Assembly (NCBI GenBank): GCA_905221605.1
Contig: CAJNDS010001358.1
Coordinates: 392,212 to 429,711, forward strand
From: Symbiodinium natans
Taxonomy: Eukaryota; Sar; Dinophyceae; Suessiales; Symbiodiniaceae
DNA: 37,500 bases
Reading direction: 5' to 3'
Made by a program: the position numbers and the translations under genes. Position 1 is the first letter of the stretch. Every line of letters begins with the position of its first letter. The notes below the pieces were generated by a model. That model did not search any database and was not told where the DNA came from. It was given only the letters and a program-made list of their open reading frames with translations. Shown here piece after piece: positions 26,841 to 37,131 of the stretch.

Positions 26841-27360
26841 TGAAATTTAGGGTTTAGGGGTTTAGGGTTTAGGGGCCCCGAGGTAGCCAGAACAGGTCTT
26901 CTAATTCTGGGTAGCTTCTACTACAACTGTATAGGGACTACGTGGAGATACTTTCGGAGGAAATCCCTGAACCCTGTATTAAGGCCTTGGCGGTCGAAAG
27001 TTTGCAGTTTTTTGCGGTTTTTTGGGGGCTTCAGAGGCTGCAGTGCAGAGTTCTGCGCTGAGCATCTAAGCCCGACTTTCGGTTTATAGGGTTTAGGCTT
27101 TAGGGTTTAGGGCTCCCCAAAGCATCCGTCACCTGTTCCCGTGGCGAAAGTCCGCATGTCTCCGGGGTTGCAAGCTGTGGGGTTAGAGCTTGCGTTCTAA
27201 TTGGCCCGAACCCGCCTAAAATCCCTCCCCCAAGCTCCAAACATCAACCTCAAAGCAACGACTCTCAAACCACTAAACTCTGCAACCCAAAAAAAGCGAA
27301 GGTTGAGGATCCAACGCGCCGTTACCCTTTGAGAAAGTTGGGGCAGAAGAGGCGTGACGT

Positions 27361-27446
27361 AAACCCTAAACCCGGAACCCTAAACCCTAGACCCTAAACC
27401 CTAATCCCTAAACCCTAAACCCTAAACCCTAAACCCTAAACCCTAG
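27361..27446. repeat. CCCTAAA tract
   Basis: About 12 C-strand units with CCCTAGA and CCGGAAC variants. Confidence 0.85.
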
Positions 27447-27499
27447 CCCTAGACCCTTTTCTGGTACCGTCAACTCCCGCACCCCTCCCAAATCCTGTT

Positions 27500-28151
27500 G
27501 GCGGCCTTTCGTGCCAAGCCCGGGAGCTCCGGCGCAGCGGCGTTTGCTGGAGGCTCCGCCTCTTGTTCAAAGAGGCTTTAGGGTTTAGGGTTTAGGGTTT
27601 AGGGTTTAGGGCTTAGGGCTTAGGGTTTAGGGGCTTGAGGGCTGAAGGCTTTGGCATTTGGGCATGCAGTCGTCGTCTTGGTGCTACCAGGCCTTTCGTA
27701 GAATCACTTTCATCAGGCGAGTGGCGAGTGCTGGTCTTTTGGGAATGCTGGTCTGGCCTACACTCTACACTGCTAAACCCTCAGGCCCCCAGTCCCCAAA
27801 TCTCATCCACTGCTACTGCAGACCCTCAAGCTAAGCTCAATATACGTCCTACAACTGACGTTCGTTGCCCATGCCGTCAAGCAGCATCTGGAGCGACCAC
27901 CCATTGAGACATTTGAGATCTTTGGGAGCAGCAACGCGACAGCGGCGCAAGCCCCCCAAAAGCCGAGAAATCTTAATGCCCAAGCCCTGCCAGGTGGCCT
28001 TTGGTGCCAAGCCTTCTGGCGAAGCGGCGCTTGCTGGAGGCTCCGCCTTTCGTTCATGTGAAACCAGGCAAAGTGGAAAGGGCTTCGTCTTAAGGGCTTG
28101 GGATTAAGGCTTCAGCATTTCGGCATACCAGGCCTCGTAGGGTCACTTTCT
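27500..28151. repeat. GC-rich segment present twice about 490 bp apart
   Basis: The segment at 27500-27569 and the one at 27993-28056 share GCCTTT, GTGCCAAGCC, GCAGCGGCG and TTGCTGGAGGCTCCGCCT. The following parts (about 27644-27705 and 28100-28151) also correspond (GCATTTGGGCAT against GCATTTCGGCAT, then CAGGCC and CACTTTC). A weaker relative is at 11408-11455 and an inverted one near 31340-31385. A GTTTGCTGGAGGCTCC core is common to several. No coding function is evident. Confidence 0.65.
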
Positions 28152-28505
28152 GGTATCAACAGAAAGGGTGTCCGATCCTTGTACTAGTCAGTATGGAGAT
28201 TCACCAGAGTTACTCGGCATCCGTTGAACCAGCTGATTTCCTAAACTCGAAACCATGGTCCTTTCTTTGTCCCTGCCCAAAACAGGCCCTTACAATCATA
28301 CTTAGACTTAGGCGATCCAAGCTTATGTTTGGAGATCGGACGCTTTAAGCCCGCAAAGCCGTAGAACGAGTGCCTTGTCTGTCACGCCCGGAAGTGGCGG
28401 TGGCGCAGTGGCTTCTCCTGGTGGCCCCGCCACCTCGAGACACTGCTTCAGATTGTCCCTTGGGGGGTTTGAAGGTTTTAGGGGTTTAAAGGGTGTTTTC
28501 TTTTG

Positions 28506-28542
28506 TTTTTTTTTTTTTTTTTTTTGGGGGGGGGGGGGGGGG
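28506..28542. repeat. T20-G17 homopolymer junction
   Basis: Twenty T are followed directly by seventeen G. This is a slippage hot spot and the exact lengths may be sequencing-dependent. Confidence 0.85.
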
Positions 28543-28566
28543 TGTTCGGGTTTTGGGGGGTTTAAC

Positions 28567-28740
28567 GGTGTTAGGTTTAAGGGTTTGAGGGTTTGAGGGT
28601 TTGAGGGTTGAGGTTTGAGGGTTTGAGGGTTTAGGGTTTTGAGGGTTTTGAGGGTTTGAGGGTTTGGAGTTTGGGGTTTGAGGGTTTGAGCGTTTGAGGT
28701 TTTGAGGGGTTTAGGGTTTTGCGGGTTCGCATTTTAGGGG
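28567..28740. repeat. TTTGAGGG-type variant repeats
   Basis: At least ten units of GGGTTTGA/TTTGAGGG form an octamer-like derivative of the telomeric heptamer. Confidence 0.75.
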
Positions 28741-28930
28741 TTTAAGGGGAAGTGGAACCGTTTAACATCTAACAAGGCAAATGCTCAGTTCCCAAGCCTC
28801 TTGAACCTGGTTGAGCCCTCGAGCACGAAAAAAAAACCCGCAGCACCAAAACTAACCCCTGAGGGTTAGGGGTTTAGTTTGATGTTGTCATGTTCAACCT
28901 CTCTAGGAAAAAACATCGCCCACCACACCC

Positions 28931-29066
28931 CTACCCTAAACCCTAAACCCTAAACCCTAAACCCTAAACCCTAAACCCTAAAACCCTAAAACCCTAAACC
29001 CTAAACCCTAAACCCTAAACCCTAAACCCCCAAACCCTAAACCCTAAACCTTAAACCCTAAACCTA
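28931..29066. repeat. CCCTAAA tract
   Basis: About 19 C-strand units with two CCCTAAAA units in the middle. Confidence 0.9.
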
Positions 29067-29194
29067 AACACACCAAACGATGGTGGAAACGAAACATAGA
29101 AGCAACACTGGCGCGCTTCGACCCTGCACCCCTGAACCCCCCAAAACCCCTGAAGCCCGTAAACCGCCAAAAACCCTTAAACCCCTTTAAAACA

Positions 29195-29455
29195 AACAAA
29201 TATAATAACAATAATGACAATAATATAGCAATAACAATAAACAATAACATAACAATACAATAATAATAAGAATAATATAATATAATAATAATAATAATGA
29301 CGATACTAATGATAAAAATCAAAATAAAATAAAATTCATATTCATAAAAATAATACTAATAATCATAATAAATAATGACGATACTAATAATAAAAATAAA
29401 AACAAAAATAATAATAATATAATATAAATAAAATAATAATAATAAAATAAACCTC
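29195..29455. repeat. AT-rich AATAAT low-complexity tract
   Basis: About 260 bp made almost only of A and T with AATAAT, AATAACA and GACGATACTAAT motifs. GACGATACTAATAAT-like segments recur (about 29298 and 29375). It contrasts sharply with the GC-rich surroundings. The minus-strand frame across it (Ile/Tyr-rich) is compositional. Confidence 0.8.
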
Positions 29456-30211
29456 TAAAACCCCGAAAACCCCTAAAACCCCCTGAAGCCCTTAACCCAT
29501 AAAACCCTTGAACCTCTCAAGCCCTTAACCCTAGAAGCCGCAGCTCTTAAACCCCTAAAGCCCTCAAACCCCTCAAACACCCTGAATCCCCCACAACCCC
29601 TACAGGTCCCAAACTCCTAAAGCCCGAGAAAACCCTTCAAAAAAACCCTTAAACCCCCGAAAAAACACCGTAAACCACCAAGCCCCTTACAGTTCTAAAA
29701 CCACCAAAAAGCCTTACACCACCCCTCCAAAAAACCCTTAAACCCTTAAACCCCAAAAAAACACTCTTGAACCCCTTAGGCCCCTCCTCTGTGGCCACCG
29801 GGTGGACCGGAAGCGGCGCTTCAGGGTCCGGCTCCACGGCCTTTGAGGCTTGCTATTTGGGGTTTAGGTTTAGGGTTTGGGGTCTAGGTCTAGGGTTCAA
29901 GGGGGGGGGGGTGTTCGGTTCTTCAGGGTTTGGGGTTTAAGACTGGGGGAGGCTTAAGGAGTTTGGGGTTTCGGGACTGGGGTTGGAAAGGATTGCAGGG
30001 TTTGAGGGTTTCAGGTTCGGGGAGTCAGGGTTTCAGATTTTCATGATTTAGGGGGTTGAGGGTTTTTGGAAGGGGAGGGGGGGGGGGGGGGGGGGTGCGT
30101 CGGGGTTTCAGAATGTTGGGTTCAGGGTTTAAGGTTGACCCCTAAACCCTATGAGGGGCTTTTTGGGGCCTTTCAGGGGTTGTGAGGGGCTTCTGGGGCC
30201 GCCAAGGCCGA
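29456..30211. other. Pyrimidine-rich decayed telomere-like sequence
   Basis: Mostly AAACCCCTAAAG/AACCCTT-like decay on the left and GGGTTTNGGG-like decay on the right, with G runs at about 29899-29910 and 30077-30095. No gene. Confidence 0.6.
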
Positions 30212-31010
30212 CCCTAAACCCGAAACCCTAAACCCGAAACCCTAAACCCTAAACCCTAACCCTAAACCCTAAACCCTAAACCCTAAACCCTAACCCCAAG
30301 ACCCAAGACCGAAAGCCCTAAACCCTCGAAGAAAGTCCGCCCCTTAGGGCACTCAAGTCCCAAAAGTTTAGGGTTTTGGTTTGGGTTTAGGGTTTAGGGT
30401 TTAGGGGTTTAGGAGTTTAGGGGTTTAGGGGTTTAGGTTTGGGGTTTAGGGGTCTAGGGTCTAGGGTTTAGGGTTTAGGTTCATCTAGGGTTTAGGGTCC
30501 CAAAAGCCCTGAAACCCTAAAACACCCAAAATAGAAAGCCTTCACGCAAACCCCTAAACCCCTAACCCCTAAACCCCTCACCCCTCACCCCTCAACCCCT
30601 CAACCCCTCAACCCCTAAACCCCTAAACCCCTAACCCCTAACCCCTAAACCCCTACACCCTCACCCCCCCAGTGCCGGCCTCCGCCTTGCCCCTGCTACC
30701 CAGCTCCACCGGAGTAGGATCTCCTGTCGCCGCGACTCTGGCTTCGCTTCGGAAGCTTAGGAGAGGAGTTTAGGGTTTAGGGCTTGGGGTTCAGGGTTTG
30801 GGGTTTGGGGTTTAGGGTTTGGGGTTTGGGTTTGGGGTGGTTGGGTAGGGTTTAGGGGTTGGGGTTTAGGGTAAAGGGCTTCAGCGCGCTCCGCACCTCG
30901 AGGCCTAAATTCTTAAAAGCCGAACGCGAAACCCTCAGCTCGGAACTCTAGAACCCTAAACCTTAACCCTAACCCTAAACCCTAAACCCTAAACCCTTAA
31001 ACCCCAAGGG
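30212..31010. repeat. Mixed C- and G-strand telomere-like blocks
   Basis: C-strand at 30212-30300, 30545-30660 (octamers CCCCTAAA and CCCCTCAA) and 30950-31005; G-strand at 30376-30500 and 30770-30870. The spacers carry no recognisable gene. Confidence 0.75.
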
Positions 31011-32205
31011 TTCGGGGCTTTCAGGTGCAGGGAGTTGGACTAGGGCATCGGTGCTCCTTCTGCTGCGAGCATCTCCAGATGCTTCCTGCAAAGGGGCGCA
31101 CACCCCTAAACGCCTGAGCTGAGGTTTAGGGTTTAGGGTTTAAGGGTTTAGGGTTTGGGCTTAGGGCTTAGGGCTTAGGGCTTAGGCTTAGGTTTTAGCC
31201 TCAGCACCAGAAGCCCAAACACGCCAGCCCTAAACACTGAAAGCTGAACAGGCTGAACCCCGGAAGCTGAGCCCTGAATTCGTTGCAGAGTCCGTGGGGC
31301 AGCCGCCTCAGCTGCTTGGATGCAGCAGCAGCCACAGCAGAAAGAGCGCGGCCCCGAGGAGCCTCCAGCAAACGTCGGGTGAACTTCAGGCCCGCCATTC
31401 GGGGGGTGGACGAACATCGGGGACCCCCAATGTAGACGCCCAAACAGTAGGGATTCCCTTGTAGTATGGACCCCAATAAGGTACCCCTCATTTCGGACAC
31501 CCCCATTTCAGGGTTTAGGATTTTTGTCTCTCCGGGGCGACCCAAAGCCGGAACCCTAAACCCCCCCAGATTCGGAACATGCTGAAGCCATGGGCCAGAC
31601 ACCACATTGAGCTTGAGAGCTTAGGGTTTTGGGCTCAAAGGGCTTAGGCAATCATCCCCGAACTGCGAGACTCTCGGACTCAGAGTTTTGGGGCGTCAGG
31701 GCTCAGGATTTCGGCGTGGGGAGGTGGGAAGAGTCCGCTGCTTTTGGTTGCAGAATCTCGGTGGGGTGGTCAGTTTGGGTGCTTGCCGAGCCGTTGCTGA
31801 ACCGAAGTGGCTAAACAAGCCGATTCTCTTCTAAGTTACGTTCGACGGAAATCAGAACAGCTGAATCGGAAACCAGGACGGCTTAAACGATGGAGAAACC
31901 GGGCAACGGGAGCGGGTTGCTGATGCTCCGGCTTTCCAGACACGGCTACACGAGTGTTACACGTACCTCCCCCCCGCCGCTCCCCGACCCGACCCCAGTT
32001 TTCTGATGTGCAGCTGATGATTTTCTCTGGTTTTGCAGTTTTCTGGTGCGGCCAGAGTTTAATTCGTGCTGGATTCTGATTCGTAGATCTGAGTCGCCAG
32101 CTGGTGTTTGACTCGTAGTGTCTGATTCGTAGTTTCTGGTTCGTAAACCTCTGATTCGGAGGCTGTCTTTCGGATTATTCACCGATCCTCGATGAGGGCT
32201 ACATA
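31011..32205. other. Unique island with a GATTCGTAG-type minisatellite
   Basis: There are few heptamers. From about 32071 to 32160 the phrase TCTGATTCGTAG or close relatives (CTGATTCGTAGAT, GACTCGTAGTG, CTGGTTCGTAAA, CTGATTCGGAG) recurs at least five times. Overlapping minus-strand frames at 31175-31605 have no recognisable domain. Confidence 0.5.
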
Positions 32206-32345
32206 CAACCCCCAACCCCAACCCCAACCCCAAACCCCAAACCCCAAACCCCAACCCCAAACCCCAAACCCCAAACCCCAAACCCCAAACCCCAACCCGA
32301 ACCCTAAGCCCTAGACCCTAAACCCTAACCCTAAACCCTAAGCAA
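32206..32345. repeat. CCCCAAA/CCCTAAA tract
   Basis: Roughly ten homogenised CCCCAAA or CCCCAA units, then CCCTAAA units. Confidence 0.85.
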
Positions 32346-32459
32346 CCCTAGAAGGCAGCCCTTGGGGGCCCCGCAGCAGCAGCGCGCCAAGATCTCGAGC
32401 CCAGCCACGTCGGACCAGGTCCTACGGCGTGTGACATGTTTGCTGCGGATAAGGGAAGG

Positions 32460-32795
32460 ACTTAGGGTTTAGGTTTGGGGTTTTGGGGTTTAGGGGTTTA
32501 GGTTTTAGGGTTTTAGGGTTTAGGGTTTAGGGTTTAGGGTTTAGGGTTTTGGGGTTTGGGGTTTGGGGGTTTGGGGTTTGGGTCTTAGGGCTTATAGGCT
32601 TATTAGGGGTTTAGGGTTTAGGGGCTAGGGGTTAGGGTTAGGATTTAGGATTTAGGGTTTAGGGTTTAGGGTTTAAGGTTTAAGGTTTAAGGTTTAAGGT
32701 TTAAGGGTTTAAGGGTTTAAGGGTTTAGAAGTTTAAGGTTAAAGGGTTAAGGGTTTAAGGGTTTAAGGGTTTAAGGGTTAAGGGTTTGGGTTAGG
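32460..32795. repeat. G-strand variant repeats including TTTAAGG
   Basis: TTTAGGG units pass into about five TTTAAGG units (32676-32706), then TTTAAGGG octamers. The shift from heptamer to octamer is gradual. Confidence 0.8.
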
Positions 32796-32976
32796 GTTTC
32801 TCTGTTATACACATATGCACCCATAAATTTAAACATAGATACATGCCTTTTATACATGCTATACCGAGGGACAGAAGTACAACATATACATACACTACAC
32901 TTGCATTGCATTGCATTAACAATACAGTACGTTACACTACACGACATGACATCACATTCCGGTTCTCGGTTCGCCA

Positions 32977-33215
32977 CCCCCCCCCCCCCCCCTTCATGGT
33001 CTGGTGTCCCCCCCCCCCCCCCCCCCCAAACCCCCCCCCCCCCCAAACCCCAAACCCCCCCCCCCCCCAAACCCCCCCCCCCCCCCCCAAACCCCCCCCC
33101 CCCCCCCCCCAAACCCCCCCCCCCCAAACCCCGCCCCCAAACCCCCCCCCACCCCAAACCCCCCCCCCAAACCCCCCCCCCCCCCAAACCCCCCCCAAAC
33201 CCCCCCCCCAAACCC
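32977..33215. repeat. (C)n-AAA minisatellite
   Basis: About 15 blocks of 6-20 C separated by AAA, with rare G or A. It reads as a CCCTAAA array that lost T and expanded its C run. Pro-rich and Gly-rich frames of 80-146 codons on both strands are translation artefacts of the tract. Confidence 0.85.
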
Positions 33216-34386
33216 GGCGAGCTGTTTGGTGTTGGGACCCTGTTCCCTTAAACCCTTTCAACCCTAAAACCTAAGAGAACAGCCCGGAACCGAACAAATT
33301 AGGTTTAGGTTTAGGGTTTGAGTTTAGGGTTTAGGGTTTAGGGTTTAGGTTTCGGGTTCAGGGTTTCAGGGTTTAGGGTTTAGGGTTTACGGCATAGGGC
33401 TTAGGGCTTAGGGTTCAGGGTTCAGGGTTCAGGGTCAGGTTTAGGTTTGAAGGTTGAGGACTCAGGACCAACTGTCCCTTTCTGGGCAGTTGAAGACTCA
33501 AGGCTTTGTTTAAGGGCTTCGTGTCTCGTGAGGTTTTTGGGGCCTTCTTTAGGGATCCAGGGTCCCCACCTGCATCGTGGCGTGAGAAGGCCATGCAGAT
33601 GGACGCCAACGCCATTGAGACCTTCGTAACAACTAGGCCGGCTGCACATTCACGGAGGCAAGAAGGAACTCCGTTCGCGAGCTTCCAGGACAGACAAAAC
33701 AGCGAGCTTGACTGGTTTACAAGTTGAGATGGTCAAAACCCTACAGCAAACCACACCCGAAACCCCAAGTGGTCAGATTCGCAATCAGATGGGGGTTTGC
33801 TGTCCGTGTTTGGCCCAGCCTTAAATGCCCTACACCCTGAACCCTAATTCCAAAAGATGCAGCTTCTGTGACCCTAAAGCCCCTCAACCCTAACCACTAC
33901 CACGATCCCTCCCCCTAAGCCCCAAAATCCTAAACCAGTGCAGTTACGAGGACATCCACTTTCAGGCCCTGGCCCAAGCCCAGCCACCCAAGCTGTCTGC
34001 AGAGAAACTCCGTCCTCCGGCTCAGGGTTGGTTTAAGGTTTGGGGGCTTTTGGGGCTTAGGGCTTGGGGCTTGGGACTTGGGCTTGTTTAGGGTTTAGGG
34101 TTTAGGGTTTAGTGTTTAGGGTTTATGGTTTAGGGTTTCGGGCCTGGGGTGTGAGATGTTGGGTTTAGGCTTGGAGGGATTTGGGGCTTGGGTCTTAAGA
34201 TTCCTTCGGGCTGGCAGCTGCCCCTGAAGCCCGAAACCCTAAACCCTAAACCCTAAACCCTAAACCCTAAACCCTAAACCCTAAACCCTGAACCCCCTGC
34301 CACACAGCCTGAAAGCTGCCAGGGCAGCTCCGGGACAGCAGCCAAGCATCCAGGCAGCAAACCTTGGGCGCGGGGGCTGTGGTGGT
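33216..34386. other. Telomere-like blocks and unique spacer
   Basis: G-strand blocks at 33303-33445 and 34087-34135 and a C-strand block at 34236-34289 surround about 600 bp (33446-34030) of non-repetitive sequence with only short overlapping frames. Confidence 0.6.
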
Positions 34387-34547
34387 TGAGGGTTTAGGGT
34401 TTAGGGTTTAGGGTTTAGGGTTTAGGGTTTAGGGTTTAGGGTTGAGGGTTTAGGGTTTAGGGTTTAGGGTTTAGGGTTTAGGGTTTAGGGTTTAGGGTTT
34501 AGGGTTTAGGGTTTAGGGTTTAGGGTTTAGGGTTTAGGGTTTAGGGT
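34387..34547. repeat. Long TTTAGGG array
   Basis: About 23 near-perfect G-strand units with one TTGAGGG unit. Confidence 0.95.
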
Positions 34548-34599
34548 GGAAAGCTTCAGTTAAAGGGTATAAGGAGGGACCCTAGAAGGGACCATTCAT

Positions 34600-34705
34600 C
34601 GTATTCCCCTATATAACCCGTATATCTACCTTATGTAGCCTCTATGTACCACAGTAGCCCCTAAAAACCCTTAAGGTCCCTTCGAATTATAAGGGTTCCT
34701 CCTGT
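34600..34705. repeat. Dispersed element, copy 2
   Basis: Diverged copy of 26686-26812 with the same succession of short blocks. It follows directly after a long TTTAGGG array. Confidence 0.6.
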
Positions 34706-35943
34706 AGTCCCTTGATTCAGCTCCTGGCCAAGCAGGACGTGGTCCAGCCATATGTTCCAAATTGCGTGGCCCACTCAAAGTCCTGCAGGGTTAGGCATCG
34801 GAAGGGATTTAGGGTTGCGGGTCTAAAACTATGAAATGTCATCTAGATACTGTGTTCTATTGTACTGTTTACATAACTTCTGGAGAGTAACACGCACTGC
34901 AGGCCCTAGTTTACTCACCAGATGCATGTGTTTTCAGGTTTCGTGGGTTTGCCGTGGTGTGAGGATTAGGTCATATCTTAGCTTCAGGAATACATGAAGT
35001 GAAGTGCTCTCGACAGCGCTTTTGAAAATGAAAATATGTAATATACCATATCTCGTTAGACCATATACAACAACCAAGTAAAAGAAAGAGTATATACAAA
35101 GAAGAAGTATAAACTATGTCACACATCATGTCGCCTATACAGGAAATACGAAAAACACTTAGTTCATGATATATGTATCTATATATATATACTATAGAAA
35201 ATAAATACATAACAGTATGTATGTATAAATATTTGTAGGGAATATAAGCTTGTAGTATATTGCAATACATTATCTTATGCTATATTCTGTTACATTTATT
35301 CTGTTCCATTGATTCTGTTACATTGTATTCATTAACTTTGCCACTTAAAAATTCTGTATTCCACAATATTGTGTTGTGTTACAAGTGTATTGTAGATATT
35401 AGCACTGGATGGTATATTAGTGAGTATTCATAGATATCGGTATGTCTTCTTGCTATGATTACTACTCTGTAAATTGTATATGTCTTATATAACTATATAA
35501 ATATATATATATACTTACTATACCATACAACATACTATATAAGATACGAACATGGTGCAGTCCACTTCCCATTCCGAGCGAAACGGGCTGCAACTACACT
35601 CTGGAAAATGAGATTCTCCTCAGTGGCGGTGGAGTTCGAAGTGGGCATGGTGAGCGAATTGGCGTCGGGGTCCTTCGCATCCAAGCTGAGAGCTTCGGTC
35701 AGAGGAATTTTGGAGGGTTACTCGGGGTCATGAGGGTCGGGTTTAGGGTTTGGGTTTGGGTTTAGTGTTCAAGGTTTAGGGGTTTCGGAGTTCGGGCTTA
35801 GGGGTATTGAAGCGTCACTAGATTCTTCATGCCCCTCAAGCCCAACCCTTAAACCCCTGCAACAACCCTCAACCCGTCTGAAAGCCCAGAAACCCCCACA
35901 ATCCCCGAGGCCTACGACTCCTGAGCCCTTCCCGAAGACTGTG
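34706..35943. other. Island with AT-rich core
   Basis: Bases about 34960-35560 are AT-rich, with ATATATAT runs and three copies of ATTCTGTT(A/C)CATT near 35284-35325. A 99-codon minus-strand Tyr/Ile-rich frame (34971-35270) is probably compositional. A non-repetitive GC-rich stretch follows. No gene is called. Confidence 0.5.
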
Positions 35944-36019
35944 TTTAGGGTTTAGGGTTTAGGGTTTAGGGTTTAGGGTTTGGGGTTTAGGGTTCAGGGT
36001 TTAGGGTTTAGGGTTTAGG
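35944..36019. repeat. TTTAGGG tract
   Basis: About ten G-strand units with TTTGGGG and TTCAGGG variants. Confidence 0.85.
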
Positions 36020-36835
36020 GAGGGCTGGCCTCAATCCCGCTCAGGATCATGATGTGCCGGAACAGGAACAGGGCCCAGGCGATGGCCCTGGTAGGAGGCT
36101 GGGTCTGCAGGAAGGTTCAGAGCTGCATAAGGCTGTGAAACTGTACAAGGCACCTCCTAACCCGAAACCCTAAACCCGAAGCCCCAAACCCTCAACCCTA
36201 AACCCTCGAACCCCAAGTTCAAGAGCTCAGACTGGCCATCTACGATTTGCTTTCTAGTCTCATGCTGGCTTCATGGCTCCAGGGCTTTGGGGGTTTAGGG
36301 GTTTAGGGTTTGGGGTTTAGGGTTTGGGGTTTAGGGCTTAAGGTTTAGGGTTCAGGTTTTAGGGATGGTAGGGGGCTAGTAGGGGGTCATCGAAATCCAG
36401 AGCCCCCGGGCCAAGAGGGTCCCAAAACAGTGCCAGTACCCCCCTAGTTCTTCGCAGGGAATGAGGGAATGAGGTACCCCATATATACCTTAAAGGGATT
36501 ATATAGGGTACCTCATCCCCTCATTCCCTACTAAGAACCAGCCAGTGTAGCAGGTTCGGGTGGTTCCTGCCAGATTGATCGAAACATCTGTTCATCTCGG
36601 TTTCGGCTCACTTGTGATTCCGGGGTAAAACGAAGCCCTCAACCCTCAAACCCTAAACCCTAAACCCACAAAAGGCCCACAATCTTAGGGCGCAGCCTGC
36701 AGGCATTGCCCAGCAGCGCCACCGGCTGCGCCAGACCCAGGGACAGATCGAAACCCGGGGGCAGCCGTGCCTGGAAAAGTTTGGGAGAATAGCCAGGAAC
36801 CCTTTAGCTTCAGGCTTGATTGAGAGGCCGTTTAG
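36020..36835. other. Mostly unique island with a hairpin
   Basis: Short C-strand blocks (36160-36210, 36640-36670) and a G-strand block (36292-36345) are dispersed in sequence with no recognisable gene. The hairpin at 36445-36540 is the clearest structure. Confidence 0.5.
36445..36540. mobile_element. Fold-back element with 35-bp arms
   Basis: The arm 36445-36479 (TAGTTCTT...AGGGAATGAGG...GAGGTACCC) is mirrored by 36505-36540 (GGGTACCTC...CCTCATTCCCT...AAGAACCA), with about five mismatches around a 25-base AT-rich centre. It is MITE-like but has a different arm from the GAGGTTCA family. Confidence 0.65.
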
Positions 36836-36935
36836 GGTTTAGGGCTTAGGGTTCAGGGTTCAGGGTTCAGGGTTTAGGGTTGCGGGTTCAGGTTTTAGGG
36901 TTTAGGCTTCAGAGTTTAGGGTTTAGGGTTTAGGG
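36836..36935. repeat. Degenerate TTTAGGG tract
   Basis: About 12 G-strand units with TTCAGGG, TTGCGGG and CTTAGGG variants. Confidence 0.8.
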
Positions 36936-37006
36936 TTATGGATACATACTGACTTACTGACTTACATTACCTTACACGACGTTACGTTATTTTGCGTTAC
37001 GTTACC

Positions 37007-37131
37007 ATACATACGTACATACGTACATACGTACATACGTACATACGTCCATACATCCATACATCCATACATCCATACATCCATACATCCATACATCCAT
37101 ACATCCATACATCCATACATACATACATACA
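37007..37131. repeat. Compound 8-bp microsatellite
   Basis: About five units of ATACGTAC (37011-37048) change into about eight units of CATACATC (37049-37116) and then simple CATA units to 37131. The frame across it on the minus strand is an artefact. Confidence 0.9.

Noticed and set aside
32771-33274. Several Pro-rich and Gly-rich frames of 80-146 codons on both strands
   Set aside because: They follow from the C-run/AAA tract, which is open in many frames; not genes.
34971-35270. 99-codon Tyr/Ile/Cys-rich minus-strand frame that looks membrane-like
   Set aside because: It lies in an AT-rich low-complexity island, and its hydrophobicity follows from base composition.
158-36935. Plant origin from the TTTAGGG repeat
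   Set aside because: The same unit is used by dinoflagellates and other protists, and the spliced-leader-like LTR motif favours a dinoflagellate.
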